Positions 35,848-45,510 are shown, numbered from the stretch's first letter. The stretch is 64,000 nt of DNA from Oscillospiraceae bacterium (GCA_030539275.1 JAUNSK010000009.1:1-64000), one strand, 5' to 3'. A program made the numbers and translations. Notes: generated from the sequence alone by a model not told the origin.

Positions 35848-37977
35848 ATGCCTTCAATAAATATACTCAGCCGTGAACTGTCAGAACTTATCGCGGCAGG
35901 TGAGGTTATAGAGAGACCAGCTTCTGTTATAAAGGAACTGGTCGAAAATTCGATTGACGCCGGAGCAAAACATATAACTGTAGAGATAAAGCGCGGCGGT
36001 ACGACATATATGAGAATAACAGATGACGGCTGCGGTATTTCATATGAAGATGTCCCGAAAGCTTTTCTGAGACATGCGACAAGCAAGATAATGACAGAAA
36101 AAGACCTGTCTTCTATCATGACGCTTGGCTTCAGGGGAGAAGCACTTGCAAGTGTCTGTGCAGTATCAAGAACTGAGATAATGACAAAACCACCCGGTGA
36201 GGAATTCGGAACTCACTATAAAATAGAAGGATCACAGGAGACGGAATATGAGAAGATAGGCTGTCCTGACGGTACAACAGTAATGATCCGTGATCTGTTC
36301 TATAATGTACCGGCCAGACAGAAGTTTATGAAAAAGGATACATCAGAGGGAAATGTGGTCTGCAGCATTGTGAGCAAGATCGCTCTTTCCCATCCTGACA
36401 TCTCAATAAAGCTGATAAGAGACAACAAGCCGGAATTTGTTACTCCCGGAGACGGGAAGCTTTATTCATCTGTTTTCTCAGTCTATGGCAGACAGTATGC
36501 GGGCGATCTTATCAAGGTAGATTATGAAATGAATTCTATAAAGATAAGCGGTCTGTGCGTAAAGCCTCTGTATTCAAAATCAAACAGAATATATCAGGAC
36601 TTTTTTGTCAACGGAAGATATATTAAATCACATGTGTGTTCCGGTGCACTTGAAGAGGCATACAGAGGGCTTATTATGACAGGAAAGTTTCCGGCATGTG
36701 TTCTGAAGATAGATATTTCTCCGGATGTAGTTGATGTTAATGTTCATCCGGCAAAGGTAGAAATAAAGTTTTCTGAAGACAAGCCTGTATATGAATGTAT
36801 CTATTTTGCAGTAAAATCAGCCCTGATGAATTCCGGTCTTGTTTATGATTTTGCGCTGAAAAGTCCTGACAGCAGTAATACGGGATCTCAGTGTGAGGAA
36901 TTTGTACAGCCTCAGCTTACAGGCTGTGATGAACAGAGTCACAGAGTTGATAATATTCAGAATCCGCCGGTGCCTGAGAAGGCAGAAACTAAGGACTGTG
37001 TCTGCGGTGCTCCAAAAATACATGATGAAGTAAAAGTAGCTCAGATATCAGTAAGGAAAGAGCATCAAGATTCTGCTGACAACATGACTTCAAAGGTAAG
37101 TGCAGATGTACAGGGCAGCAGCCGGCAGAAAGCTTATGACAGCAATTACAGTAAAACTGAGAACATAAAACCGGTTATTCAGACAGCTTCGGATACAACG
37201 ACGTCCGCAAAACAGGCAAATGAAAACAGGAGCATAGCCCTTGCTGCTGTACAGATGTCTGCTGTGAGCGGTGTGATAAAGCCTCCTGTTATAAAGCCTC
37301 CTGTTATCACACAGGAAGAAAAGTACTCTTATATAAATGAGTCTTCATTTGAGAAAAAACCTGAGCCAGTAAAGCCGGAAAGTGCAGAAACGGCGGCTGC
37401 CGGGGAGAAAAAGATACGGTACATAGGTGAAGCATTCAAAGGATATATTATTGCTGAGGCTGACAACAAGATAATAATTATAGACAAGCATGCGGCCCAT
37501 GAAAGGATCCTGTTTGAAAAACTAAGAAGTGAGAGAAATGATCCGGCAAGTCAGCTGCTTATCTCACCATGCGGAATGCTTATGTCTCTTGATGAGGCAC
37601 AGGCACTTCAGGAAAATCAGGAAGTACTTATAGATATGGGATTTGAGCTCGACTGCAGCGCAAATCCTTATGTAACAGTAAAGGCAGTGCCTACGATCAT
37701 AGCAGAGCTTGACTTTGAAGCAGTCGTCCATGAAATTGCCGGAAATCTGTGCTCAAACAAGCATAGTCCTGAGCCGGCGGTCATAGATGATATTCTTCAT
37801 ACCATTGCCTGCAAGGCAGCGATAAAGGCAAATGATATAAATAATGCTGTCGAACTTCAGAAACTGGCAGAGGATGTTTATACAAATGATAAAATAAGAC
37901 ACTGCCCTCACGGCCGTCCGGTCATGTTTATAATTTCCAAGTATGAGCTGGAAAAACAGTTTAAACGCATAGTATAG
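35848..37977 (+). CDS. mutL: DNA mismatch repair protein MutL (endonuclease type)
   Basis: 709 residues. The GHKL ATPase part covers residues 1-330 with RELSELIAAGEVIERPASVI, DDGCGISYEDV and LGFRGEALAS. A long Ser/Thr/Gln-rich linker (about 345-520) contains a 15-base tandem duplication at 37276-37305 that encodes VIKPP twice. The C-terminal domain has the endonuclease motif DKHAAHERILFE, which fits the DQHA(X)2E(X)4E pattern with Lys in place of Gln. It also has ACKAAIKAND and CPHGRP. It therefore should nick DNA as in other bacteria that lack MutH. The gene ends in TAG and is followed by miaA after 13 bases. Confidence 0.96.
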   Translation: MPSINILSRELSELIAAGEVIERPASVIKELVENSIDAGAKHITVEIKRGGTTYMRITDDGCGISYEDVPKAFLRHATSKIMTEKDLSSIMTLGFRGEALASVCAVSRTEIMTKPPGEEFGTHYKIEGSQETEYEKIGCPDGTTVMIRDLFYNVPARQKFMKKDTSEGNVVCSIVSKIALSHPDISIKLIRDNKPEFVTPGDGKLYSSVFSVYGRQYAGDLIKVDYEMNSIKISGLCVKPLYSKSNRIYQDFFVNGRYIKSHVCSGALEEAYRGLIMTGKFPACVLKIDISPDVVDVNVHPAKVEIKFSEDKPVYECIYFAVKSALMNSGLVYDFALKSPDSSNTGSQCEEFVQPQLTGCDEQSHRVDNIQNPPVPEKAETKDCVCGAPKIHDEVKVAQISVRKEHQDSADNMTSKVSADVQGSSRQKAYDSNYSKTENIKPVIQTASDTTTSAKQANENRSIALAAVQMSAVSGVIKPPVIKPPVITQEEKYSYINESSFEKKPEPVKPESAETAAAGEKKIRYIGEAFKGYIIAEADNKIIIIDKHAAHERILFEKLRSERNDPASQLLISPCGMLMSLDEAQALQENQEVLIDMGFELDCSANPYVTVKAVPTIIAELDFEAVVHEIAGNLCSNKHSPEPAVIDDILHTIACKAAIKANDINNAVELQKLAEDVYTNDKIRHCPHGRPVMFIISKYELEKQFKRIV

Positions 37978-37990
37978 ATGAGGTGAAAAA

Positions 37991-38923
37991 TTGAAGCCTG
38001 ATATAATTGTAATAACAGGACCCACTGCATCAGGGAAAACAGCCCTTGGAGTGGAAATGGCATTAAGGCATAACGGAGAAATAATTTCAGCCGATTCAAT
38101 GCAGATATATAAAGGTATGGATATAGCAACTGCAAAGCCGTCGGTTTCTGAGATGAAGGGTATCCCGCATCATCTGATAGGATTTCTTGATAATGATGCG
38201 GAGTTTTCAGTTGCTGATTATGTAGAACTTGCAAATGAAAAAATCCGGGATATACTTTCAAAGGGAAAACTCCCGGTGATAGTCGGAGGAACCGGTCTCT
38301 ACATCAGTTCGCTCACAAGCAATATAAGATTTGCTGATGTAAGAAGTGATCCCAGGCTTCGTGAAGAACTCGCAGCACAGGCCCGCAGCGAAGGAAATGA
38401 GGTGCTCCTTGAAAGGCTGGCTGCAGTAGATCCTGCAACTGCATCACAGCTTCACGCCAACAATCTTACAAGAGTGATCCGTGCACTTGAGGTCTATGAG
38501 CTTACAGGGAGAACACTGAGTGAACTTAATGAGGAAAGCAGAAAGTATGAGTCACCTTATAATTTTATAAAGGCCGGCATCAATTATACTGACAGGCAGT
38601 TTCTGTATGACAGGATAAATTCCAGAGTGGATGCTATGATAGAAGCTGGTCTCATTGAAGAGGCAAGACACATGTATCAGACATCACAGTCTATGAAAAC
38701 AGCACGCCAGGCAATAGGCTTCAAGGAGCTTATTCCATACTTTAAAGATGAACAGACACTTGAATCATGTATTGACAAGATCAAACAGGAAACAAGAAGA
38801 TACGCAAAGAGACAGCTGACCTGGTTCAGACGTGACGGAGAAATACAGTGGATTATGGCGGATAATACGTCTGATATAAATTTTTTTATAAAAAAATGTG
38901 AAAATATTATAGCCAAACAATAA
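37991..38923 (+). CDS. miaA: tRNA dimethylallyltransferase
   Basis: 310 residues beginning with TTG, 5 bases after AGGTGA. Transfers a dimethylallyl group to A37 of tRNAs that read UNN codons. Marks are the P-loop GPTASGKTALG, the substrate motif ISADSMQIYKGMDIATAKP, and GGTGLYISSL. It lies right after mutL, as in E. coli and many Firmicutes, where hfq follows miaA. The product of this reaction is modified further by MiaB, encoded upstream. Confidence 0.96.
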   Translation: MKPDIIVITGPTASGKTALGVEMALRHNGEIISADSMQIYKGMDIATAKPSVSEMKGIPHHLIGFLDNDAEFSVADYVELANEKIRDILSKGKLPVIVGGTGLYISSLTSNIRFADVRSDPRLREELAAQARSEGNEVLLERLAAVDPATASQLHANNLTRVIRALEVYELTGRTLSELNEESRKYESPYNFIKAGINYTDRQFLYDRINSRVDAMIEAGLIEEARHMYQTSQSMKTARQAIGFKELIPYFKDEQTLESCIDKIKQETRRYAKRQLTWFRRDGEIQWIMADNTSDINFFIKKCENIIAKQ

Positions 38924-38929
38924 TTTATG

Positions 38930-38938
38930 TGATATAAT
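38930..38938 (+). promoter_or_regulatory. Possible extended -10 promoter before hfq
   Basis: TGATATAAT is an extended -10 element about 140 bases upstream of the hfq start; no good -35 box is seen 17 bases before it. The leader has a GC-richer segment (39001-39032) with a GGAC/GTCC closing pair that may fold. Confidence 0.35.
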
Positions 38939-39081
38939 AAAAACACGTAGGCAAAAAAGTTATATCCAAGAAATAATAAAAAGAAAATTGTAAAGAAATA
39001 AGGACAGGCCCTTTCGCAGGAGAAGCAGGTCCGATTTATTGAGTTTATTTTATTTTATCTGCGAGGAAACGGAGTATCATT

Positions 39082-39333
39082 ATGAACAAACAGTTAAATT
39101 TACAGGATGTATTCTTAAACCAGGCACGTAAGGAAAAGATATCTATAACTATCTTCCTCATGAACGGTTTTCAGTTCAAGGGAATGGTTAAGGGCTTTGA
39201 CAGCTAGATCGTAATACTTGATTCCGACGGAAAACAGTATATGGTTTATAAGCATGCTATATCTACAATCATTCCTAACAGACACATTTCAATACTTGAC
39301 AATGCATCTGCTTCAGACGACAGGGAAGACTAA
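39082..39333 (+). pseudogene. hfq: RNA chaperone Hfq, reading frame interrupted by an amber codon
   Basis: The frame from ATG 39082 reads as Hfq over 83 codons. Sm1 motif residues [20 protein letters not shown] are followed by [17 protein letters not shown], then TAG (39205-39207, codon 42), then [19 protein letters not shown]. The Sm2 motif YKHAIS is intact. Codon 42 is the place of the conserved Phe or Tyr that stacks with RNA bases in other Hfq proteins; a TAT/TAC to TAG change would explain it. Reading stays in frame on both sides, so there is one event. TAG ends mutS and mutL, so the codon is used as a stop here. It could be a strain mutation, a sequencing error, or a codon read through. 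It ends directly at the start of the next gene. Confidence 0.85.
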
Positions 39334-40611
39334 ATGAATACGCGCACTACAAAGATGCTGCTGGGTCTTTTGATCATATTCATGACGCTGACAGTGGTTA
39401 ATGTTGTAGTTCATCTTTTCAAAAATGAATATGTTACCGAAACTGCTGTTGCTGTTTCCGCTTCAAATTCTGTTACATTTCATGGAGTATATGTACGTAA
39501 TGAAGAAGTCCTCAGTTATAACGGCAGCGGAGTCGTAAGCTATCCGATAGCTGACGGCGGAAGGCTCAGCCAGGGCGAAACAGCAGTATGTATATATGAT
39601 TCAGAAGAGCAGATACAGATAAGTAAAAGAATAAAACAGATCGATTCTGAAATAAGTACTCTGGAAAAGATACAGAATCCTGGTAATAAAGAGGTATCCC
39701 AGCCTGCTTATCTTGCCACCCTTATTGAGGAAAAATACAAAAGTATAGCATATTACAAAGAGATCGGCAATCTTACACAGCTTGCAAATGAAAAACAGGA
39801 ATTTCTCTTTTATATGAGTACTATGCAGTATGTAACTCAGGAAGTTAATGACTTTTCTGATAAGATCACAAGTCTCCAGGTTGAAAAGGATCGGCTGGAA
39901 AGTCAGCAGGAACAACCTGTAGAGCCTCCTCTCACGGCTCGTACTTCTGCATACTTTGTCAGTTATGCTGACGGATATGAAGATACACTTACTTATGATT
40001 CAGTAAATACACTAAGTGCCGAAGAACTGAATTCAATTACAGACTATTCAATGACTTCAAAGGTTCCGAATGCCGTAGGCAAGCTTATTTACGGATACAG
40101 CTGGAAAATTGTCGGAGTTATTGATGATCCGAGAAATACATTTGATAAAGACGACATCATTGATCTGTATTTTCCTTCATGTGCCAAGACCATTAATGGT
40201 ACGGTTGAGAGTATAAGGGATGCCGGCAGTGAAGGAAAAGTGATACTTACTATTGTCTGTACCGATATGTCTTATGATTTTGTTCAGCACAGGGCAGAAA
40301 CAGTAGAGATATCAAATCAGATATATGAGGGTATACGTATTCCAAGATCGGCTATCTGGGTACTTGATCAGGAAGAAAGCAGCAGTGTTACTTCTGCTGA
40401 TGCTGTTTTAACCACTACAGAGGGTGACAGCACAGCAAAGGACAACAGAAATAAGGGCGTATATATCAAGTATGGTGAAAAAGTTGTATACAAGAAAATT
40501 GATACTATATTTGAGGGCGATGATTTCGTTGTTTCAAAGCTTCACCCGACCGATGACGACTACGTTCAGCTGTATGATGATATGATTGTAAAAGGTGTTG
40601 ATATGGAATGA
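39334..40611 (+). CDS. HlyD-like membrane-fusion protein in the sepF-divIVA cluster
   Basis: 425 residues. One N-terminal membrane segment (MLLGLLIIFMTLTVVNVVVHLF), then a half-lipoyl-like part (GVVSYPIADGGRLSQGETAVCIYD), a coiled coil (about 90-190, with QIDSEISTLEKIQ), and a second barrel-like part. The C-terminal region contains YEGIRIPRSAIWV, typical of HlyD adaptors. No efflux transporter is next to it. Its ATG directly follows the hfq stop and its stop overlaps yggS by ATGA. The close link to yggS, sepF and divIVA suggests a cell envelope or division role, which is inference. Confidence 0.75.
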   Translation: MNTRTTKMLLGLLIIFMTLTVVNVVVHLFKNEYVTETAVAVSASNSVTFHGVYVRNEEVLSYNGSGVVSYPIADGGRLSQGETAVCIYDSEEQIQISKRIKQIDSEISTLEKIQNPGNKEVSQPAYLATLIEEKYKSIAYYKEIGNLTQLANEKQEFLFYMSTMQYVTQEVNDFSDKITSLQVEKDRLESQQEQPVEPPLTARTSAYFVSYADGYEDTLTYDSVNTLSAEELNSITDYSMTSKVPNAVGKLIYGYSWKIVGVIDDPRNTFDKDDIIDLYFPSCAKTINGTVESIRDAGSEGKVILTIVCTDMSYDFVQHRAETVEISNQIYEGIRIPRSAIWVLDQEESSSVTSADAVLTTTEGDSTAKDNRNKGVYIKYGEKVVYKKIDTIFEGDDFVVSKLHPTDDDYVQLYDDMIVKGVDME

Positions 40612-41303
40612 TAACAGGTTTTGATTATATTAATGAAAATTTTAAAAAGATAGAATATAATCTGAATGAAGCCAAAGCAAAATTCAGAAATCCGGAAGAT
40701 GAGATCAGTATTATGGCAGTAACCAAGACTGTAGATCCTCATGCTGTAAACTTTGCGGTTGCGAACTGTGGCATCAGGCTGCTTGGAGAAAACCGTGTAC
40801 AGGAATATCTTTCGAAAAAAGATGAATATGCGAAGGCCTCTGTTCATTTTATAGGTCAGCTTCAGACAAACAAAGTAAAGTATATCATCGACAGTATCGA
40901 TGTGATTGAGTCTGTCGACAGCTTGAAACTGGCATCTGAAATAGACAAGCATGCAGCAAGGATAGGAAAAAAGCAGAATGTGCTTGTTGAGGTCAATATC
41001 GCAGGTGAAGAAGCAAAAGGCGGTGTTGCACCTGATAAACTCGAAGAACTGCTGTATGAGATGTCACAGCTTAAAAATATTCAGGTTACAGGACTCATGA
41101 CTGTTCCTCCGGCAATCGATTCTGAGGCATTTCTATATAAAATGCAAAAAATATATATTGACATTTCGGATAAAAACATAGATAATATTAATATGAGTCT
41201 TTTATCTATGGGTATGTCTGGGGATTATGAACTTGCTGTAAAGTATGGCTCGACACAGGTGCGGATAGGAAGCGCTTTATTTGGTGCCAGAGTTTATAAA
41301 TAA
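40608..41303 (+). CDS. YggS-family PLP-binding protein
   Basis: 231 residues. PLP homeostasis protein with alanine racemase-like barrel. Lys in MAVTKTVDPHAV (residue about 38) is the cofactor-binding residue; IRLLGENRVQEYL, HFIGQLQTNK and MSLLSMGMSGDYE are the family's conserved blocks, and the last phosphate-binding part is IGSALFGAR. It overlaps the preceding gene by 4 bases. In many Gram-positive bacteria (YlmE in Bacillus) it lies just upstream of sepF, as here. Confidence 0.93.
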   Translation: MITGFDYINENFKKIEYNLNEAKAKFRNPEDEISIMAVTKTVDPHAVNFAVANCGIRLLGENRVQEYLSKKDEYAKASVHFIGQLQTNKVKYIIDSIDVIESVDSLKLASEIDKHAARIGKKQNVLVEVNIAGEEAKGGVAPDKLEELLYEMSQLKNIQVTGLMTVPPAIDSEAFLYKMQKIYIDISDKNIDNINMSLLSMGMSGDYELAVKYGSTQVRIGSALFGARVYK

Positions 41304-41343
41304 GATATATTGACTTTTATTTAATATTTGTTTTTATCATTGA

Positions 41344-41391
41344 TCGCACATAGTGATAAAAGCTCCTACTATTTTTATTTGTCATGTGCGA
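41344..41391 (+). promoter_or_regulatory. Inverted repeat just before the sepF ribosome site
   Basis: TCGCACAT (41344-41351) and ATGTGCGA (41384-41391) are perfect 8-bp inverted repeats. A shorter ATAAAA/TTTTAT pair lies inside. The right arm touches the AGGAAAGG ribosome site of sepF, so the hairpin could affect translation start or stabilise the processed mRNA. Confidence 0.4.
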
Positions 41392-41407
41392 GGAAAGGAA
41401 GATCATA

Positions 41408-41851
41408 ATGAAACTTTTAGACAGTATAAAGGATTTTTTCTTACCGCCTGAGCAGGAAGATGATTATCAGCCGGAGGCTCCGAAACAGGAAACTCAGGTT
41501 CATCAGCCGCAGCCTAGCGAGATAGAGACGCCTGATGAAAAAAGAAATAAGGTTGTTAATATCCAGGCAACTGCACAGCTTCAGGTTGTCCTTGTAAAGC
41601 CTGAGGTTTTCACAGATGCAAAGCAGATCGCTGACCACCTTATTGCAAAAAAGACTGTCGTACTGAATCTGGAAACAGCTTCATCTGAAAACAAGAGAAG
41701 AATAATAGATTTTCTTGTTGGCGTTGCATATGCAAACGGAGGAAGTCTTAAGCCGGTAGCTAATCTGACATATATTATAACACCATATAATGTCGGCTTT
41801 ATAGGAGAAGATCTGGTGGGGGAACTGGAGAATAACGGAGTTATTATCTGA
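41408..41851 (+). CDS. sepF: Cell division protein SepF
   Basis: 147 residues from the ATG at 41408 behind AGGAAAGGAAG; an in-frame ATG at 41384 lies in the hairpin and is unlikely. An amphipathic N-terminal helix (MKLLDSIKDFFL) fits membrane binding, then an acidic Gln/Pro-rich linker to about residue 50. The SepF core has VVLVKPEVFTDAKQIADHL, the KKTVVLNLE strand and the helix NKRRIIDFLVGVAYANGG. SepF anchors FtsZ to the membrane and arranges filaments. It is followed by divIVA after 59 bases. Confidence 0.93.
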   Translation: MKLLDSIKDFFLPPEQEDDYQPEAPKQETQVHQPQPSEIETPDEKRNKVVNIQATAQLQVVLVKPEVFTDAKQIADHLIAKKTVVLNLETASSENKRRIIDFLVGVAYANGGSLKPVANLTYIITPYNVGFIGEDLVGELENNGVII

Positions 41852-41910
41852 TTTTTCTTACCGGGCATCAGAGTGTAATTTATAAAGTAATTTAAGAGGT
41901 GATAAAGTTG

Positions 41911-42633
41911 ATGAAGGCAAAAGACATTAATAGTCAAAGATTTGAAAAAGCAGCATTTGGATACAAGCAGGAAGATATAGACGAATTTCTCAACGAACTG
42001 GCTGCTGATTATTCTCAACTTGAAAAAGATAATGAGGAAATAAACACAAAGCTTCAGGTTCTTGCTGATAAAGTGAGGGAATACAGAAAAGACGAAGATG
42101 CAGTTAAGGATGCACTCCTTTTTGCACAGAAAGAAGGACACAGAGTTCTTTCTGAAGCCAAGGAAAAGGCAGATTCAATAGTCAACAATGCCAAACTTGA
42201 AGGAGAACGTATTATCAGCGAAGCGACAATTGATTCACAGAAAGCTATTGACGAAATAAGAATCCAGCTTAAAAATGAACAGGCTTCTCTTACAAGAATG
42301 AAGAAGCAGGTATCTGAATTCAAAAAAGATCTTTTTGATTTATACAAATCTCACCTTGAGTTAATTTCTTCTATACCACAGCTTGACGAAGAGGAAGAAG
42401 AGCCGGAATACGATGAAGCAGAAGAAGCAGTTTCAGAACCGGAGACAGTAAAATCTGTACAGGTAAGAGAAACAGCTCCTGAACCACAGGCTTTTGCAGC
42501 AGCTCCTGTTAAAACTGTAAAAAAAGAAGAAGAAACTATTAAACCTGATCCATTCAGAACTCAGTCCATACCGGTAATCGGAACTCCGGATAACAGATAT
42601 GCAGAACTTCAGTTCGGTAATCAGAAGAAGTAA
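41911..42633 (+). CDS. divIVA: DivIVA-domain cell division/polar protein
   Basis: 240 residues from the ATG at 41911 (AGAGGTGAT upstream; an in-frame GTG at 41899 overlaps it). The DivIVA N-terminal domain has FEKAAFGYKQEDIDEFLNE, and a long coiled coil runs from about 30 to 155. The C-terminal 85 residues are an acidic, Pro-rich tail unlike B. subtilis DivIVA. It binds curved membrane and guides septum or pole placement. It follows sepF and precedes ileS, the usual order in Firmicutes. Confidence 0.9.
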   Translation: MKAKDINSQRFEKAAFGYKQEDIDEFLNELAADYSQLEKDNEEINTKLQVLADKVREYRKDEDAVKDALLFAQKEGHRVLSEAKEKADSIVNNAKLEGERIISEATIDSQKAIDEIRIQLKNEQASLTRMKKQVSEFKKDLFDLYKSHLELISSIPQLDEEEEEPEYDEAEEAVSEPETVKSVQVRETAPEPQAFAAAPVKTVKKEEETIKPDPFRTQSIPVIGTPDNRYAELQFGNQKK

Positions 42634-42689
42634 TCTGCTTTATGCAATAAATTTATAACAATCAAATATATGCAAAGGAAGAATATAAA

Positions 42690-45503
42690 ATGTCTCAGGA
42701 TTATAATAATACCTTAAATCTGCCAAAGACAGACTTCCCTATGAGAGGAAATCTGACAAAAAAGGAACCTGAAACACTTAATAAGTGGGAATCAGAACGC
42801 CTTTACTACAAAATGATTGAGAAAAATACAGGTAAACCACTGTATGTTCTCCACGACGGCCCTCCTTATGCAAATGGTGAGATTCATCTGGGAACTGCTC
42901 TTAACAAAATTCTCAAGGATTTTATAGTAAAGTATAAAAACATGAGTGGATTTTGTGCTCCATATGTACCGGGATGGGACACACACGGACTGCCGATCGA
43001 ACTTAAGGCAATAAAATCAGTTGGTGTGGAAAATGGTGCAATACCTCCTGTTGAACTGAGAAAGCACTGTAAAAACTTCGCACTTAAACATGTAAAGAAT
43101 CAGATGAAGCAGTTTAAGAGACTCGGAAGTCTCGGCAACTATGATGATCCATATCTGACACTCAAGCCTGAGTATGAAGCAAGACAGGTTGAGGTATTCG
43201 GAAAAATGGCTAAGGATGGATATATGTATAAGGGCCTCAAGCCTGTATACTGGTGTCCTGACTGTAATACAGCACTTGCTGAAGCAGAAATCGAGTATGC
43301 TAATGATGACTGCTATTCAATATATGTTAAGTTCAATGTTACTGATGACAAGGGACTTTTTACAGCTCTCGGTCTGGATCTTTCAAAGGTTTATTTTGTA
43401 ATATGGACAACTACTACATGGACTATCCCTGGAAACCTTGCAGTATGTCTTGGTCCTGAGTACAGTTATACTCTTGTTAATGCAAACGGCGAATATTATG
43501 TTATGGCTGAAGAACTGGTAAGCACAGCAATGGCTGCTGCAAAGATCACTGATTATACAACGATCGGTCACTTCAGCGGTAAAGAACTTGAATATATAAA
43601 GACAAAGCATCCTCTGTTTGACAGGCAGTCACCTGTTATAGTCGGAGATCATGTAACACTTGAAAGCGGTACCGGATGTGTACATACCGCTCCTGGACAT
43701 GGTGTTGAGGACTATGAGGTATGCAAAAACTATCCGGAAATAGGCATAATCGTACCGGTCGATGCAAAGGGCAATCTTACTGATGAAGCAGGCGAATTCA
43801 GCGGAATGACAACAACTCAGGCAAATAAGGCAATCGCTGCAAAGCTTGAGGAGATAGGTGCGTTATTTGCTATAGAAAAAATAATCCATCAGTATCCGCA
43901 CTGCTGGCGCTGCAACAGTCCTATCATATTCAGAGCTACTGACCAGTGGTTCTGTTCAGTAAACGGCTTCAAGGACAAGGCTATAAAAGCAATTGAAGAT
44001 GTAAACTGGATCCCGGGCTGGGGCGAGGACAGAATAAAAGGAATGGTACGTGACAGAAGTGACTGGTGCATATCCAGACAGAGAACATGGGGCGTTCCTA
44101 TTCCGATCATCTACTGTAAAGAGTGCCATAAGCCTATCGTGAATGATACAACTATAAAGGCAATCTCTGATCTGTTCAGAAAAGAGGGCGCTGATTCATG
44201 GTGGACAAAGGAACTCTCTGAGTTTATTCCTGACTCAGTCAAGTGCGAATGTGGCTGCGGCGAATTCACAAAAGAACATGACATCATGGATGTATGGTTC
44301 GACAGCGGTGTATCTCATACAGCTGTTATGGACGAATACGATGAACTCAGATGGCCGGCTGACCTTTATCTTGAAGGTGCTGACCAGTACAGAGGCTGGT
44401 TCCAGTCATCACTCCTCACATCAGTAGTATACAGAGGAACAGCTCCTTATAAAAATGTATGTACTCATGGCTGGGTAGTTGACGGACAGGGCAGAAAGAT
44501 GTCCAAGTCACTCGGTAACGGTATTACACCTGATGAAATAATCAATCAGTACGGTGCAGATATTCTAAGACTCTGGGTTGCATCCAGTGATTATCACTCT
44601 GACATAAGAATTTCGCAGGATATATTAAAGCAGCTTTCTGATGCATACAAGAAGATCCGCAATACTGCAAGATTTATTCTTGGAAACATCTCAAATGGTG
44701 AAAACGGCTTTGATCCCAAGAAGGATATGGTAGCAGACGATAAGCTTTCAGAGATCGACAAGTGGGCTCTCAAGAAGCTTGATGAACTCATAGACAGAGT
44801 CAATGAAGGATACAACAAGCTTGATTTCCATATAGTGCTTCACAGCATTCATAACTTCTGTGTAACAGACATGTCAAACTTCTACCTTGATATCATAAAG
44901 GACAGACTTTACTGTACAAAGGAATCATCTGTAGAAAGATGTGCAGCTCAGACTGCCATGTACAGAATATTAAGTGCAGTTGCAAGACTTATTGCGCCTG
45001 TAATGTCATTTACAGCAGAAGAGATATGGAGCTTCCTGCCGCATCTTGACGGTGAGGATGATCAGAGCATATTCCTCAATGAAATGCCTGAAAAGAGCAA
45101 TATATCCGTATCAGCTCAGTTTGATGAGAAATGGGCACTGATATATGATTTAAGACAGGCTGTCAACAAGGCTCTCGAGGAAAAGAGAAACGAGAAAGTT
45201 ATCGGTAAATCACTTGAAGCAAATGTTAAGATATTCTGCAGTACAAGTTATGATAAAATAAATGCAGTGTCAGACGAGCTTGCATCAATCTTTATCGTTT
45301 CTGATGTTCAGATCCTGAATGAAGGAAACGGCGAATATGATGCTGATGCGCTGTCAGCACCGGCTTGCATCTCTGATATCTCAGTTACTATTGAAAAGGC
45401 TGAGGGCGAGAAATGTGAAAGATGCTGGGTATACTCAAAAACAGTAGGACAGGATAATGAGCATCCTACATTATGCGCACGCTGTGCAGCTGTATTAAAA
45501 TAA
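42690..45503 (+). CDS. ileS: Isoleucyl-tRNA synthetase
   Basis: 937 residues. Class I synthetase: HIGH-like HLGT at GEIHLGTALNKILKD (near residue 58), KMSKS in GRKMSKSLGNG (near residue 604), and a CP1 editing domain with WTTTTWTIPGN. The C-terminal zinc domain has CERCWVYSKTVG and CARCAAVL, so this is the common bacterial IleS1 type with a zinc finger. It follows divIVA. An imperfect terminator separates it from lspA. No T-box is seen in the 56-nt gap. Confidence 0.97.
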   Translation: MSQDYNNTLNLPKTDFPMRGNLTKKEPETLNKWESERLYYKMIEKNTGKPLYVLHDGPPYANGEIHLGTALNKILKDFIVKYKNMSGFCAPYVPGWDTHGLPIELKAIKSVGVENGAIPPVELRKHCKNFALKHVKNQMKQFKRLGSLGNYDDPYLTLKPEYEARQVEVFGKMAKDGYMYKGLKPVYWCPDCNTALAEAEIEYANDDCYSIYVKFNVTDDKGLFTALGLDLSKVYFVIWTTTTWTIPGNLAVCLGPEYSYTLVNANGEYYVMAEELVSTAMAAAKITDYTTIGHFSGKELEYIKTKHPLFDRQSPVIVGDHVTLESGTGCVHTAPGHGVEDYEVCKNYPEIGIIVPVDAKGNLTDEAGEFSGMTTTQANKAIAAKLEEIGALFAIEKIIHQYPHCWRCNSPIIFRATDQWFCSVNGFKDKAIKAIEDVNWIPGWGEDRIKGMVRDRSDWCISRQRTWGVPIPIIYCKECHKPIVNDTTIKAISDLFRKEGADSWWTKELSEFIPDSVKCECGCGEFTKEHDIMDVWFDSGVSHTAVMDEYDELRWPADLYLEGADQYRGWFQSSLLTSVVYRGTAPYKNVCTHGWVVDGQGRKMSKSLGNGITPDEIINQYGADILRLWVASSDYHSDIRISQDILKQLSDAYKKIRNTARFILGNISNGENGFDPKKDMVADDKLSEIDKWALKKLDELIDRVNEGYNKLDFHIVLHSIHNFCVTDMSNFYLDIIKDRLYCTKESSVERCAAQTAMYRILSAVARLIAPVMSFTAEEIWSFLPHLDGEDDQSIFLNEMPEKSNISVSAQFDEKWALIYDLRQAVNKALEEKRNEKVIGKSLEANVKIFCSTSYDKINAVSDELASIFIVSDVQILNEGNGEYDADALSAPACISDISVTIEKAEGEKCERCWVYSKTVGQDNEHPTLCARCAAVLK

Positions 45504-45510
45504 ACTGATA

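Noticed and set aside
37276-37305. Tandem 15-base duplication in the mutL linker as a phase-variable repeat
   Set aside because: Only two units are present and the length is a multiple of three, so it would not shift the frame; it is noted under mutL only.
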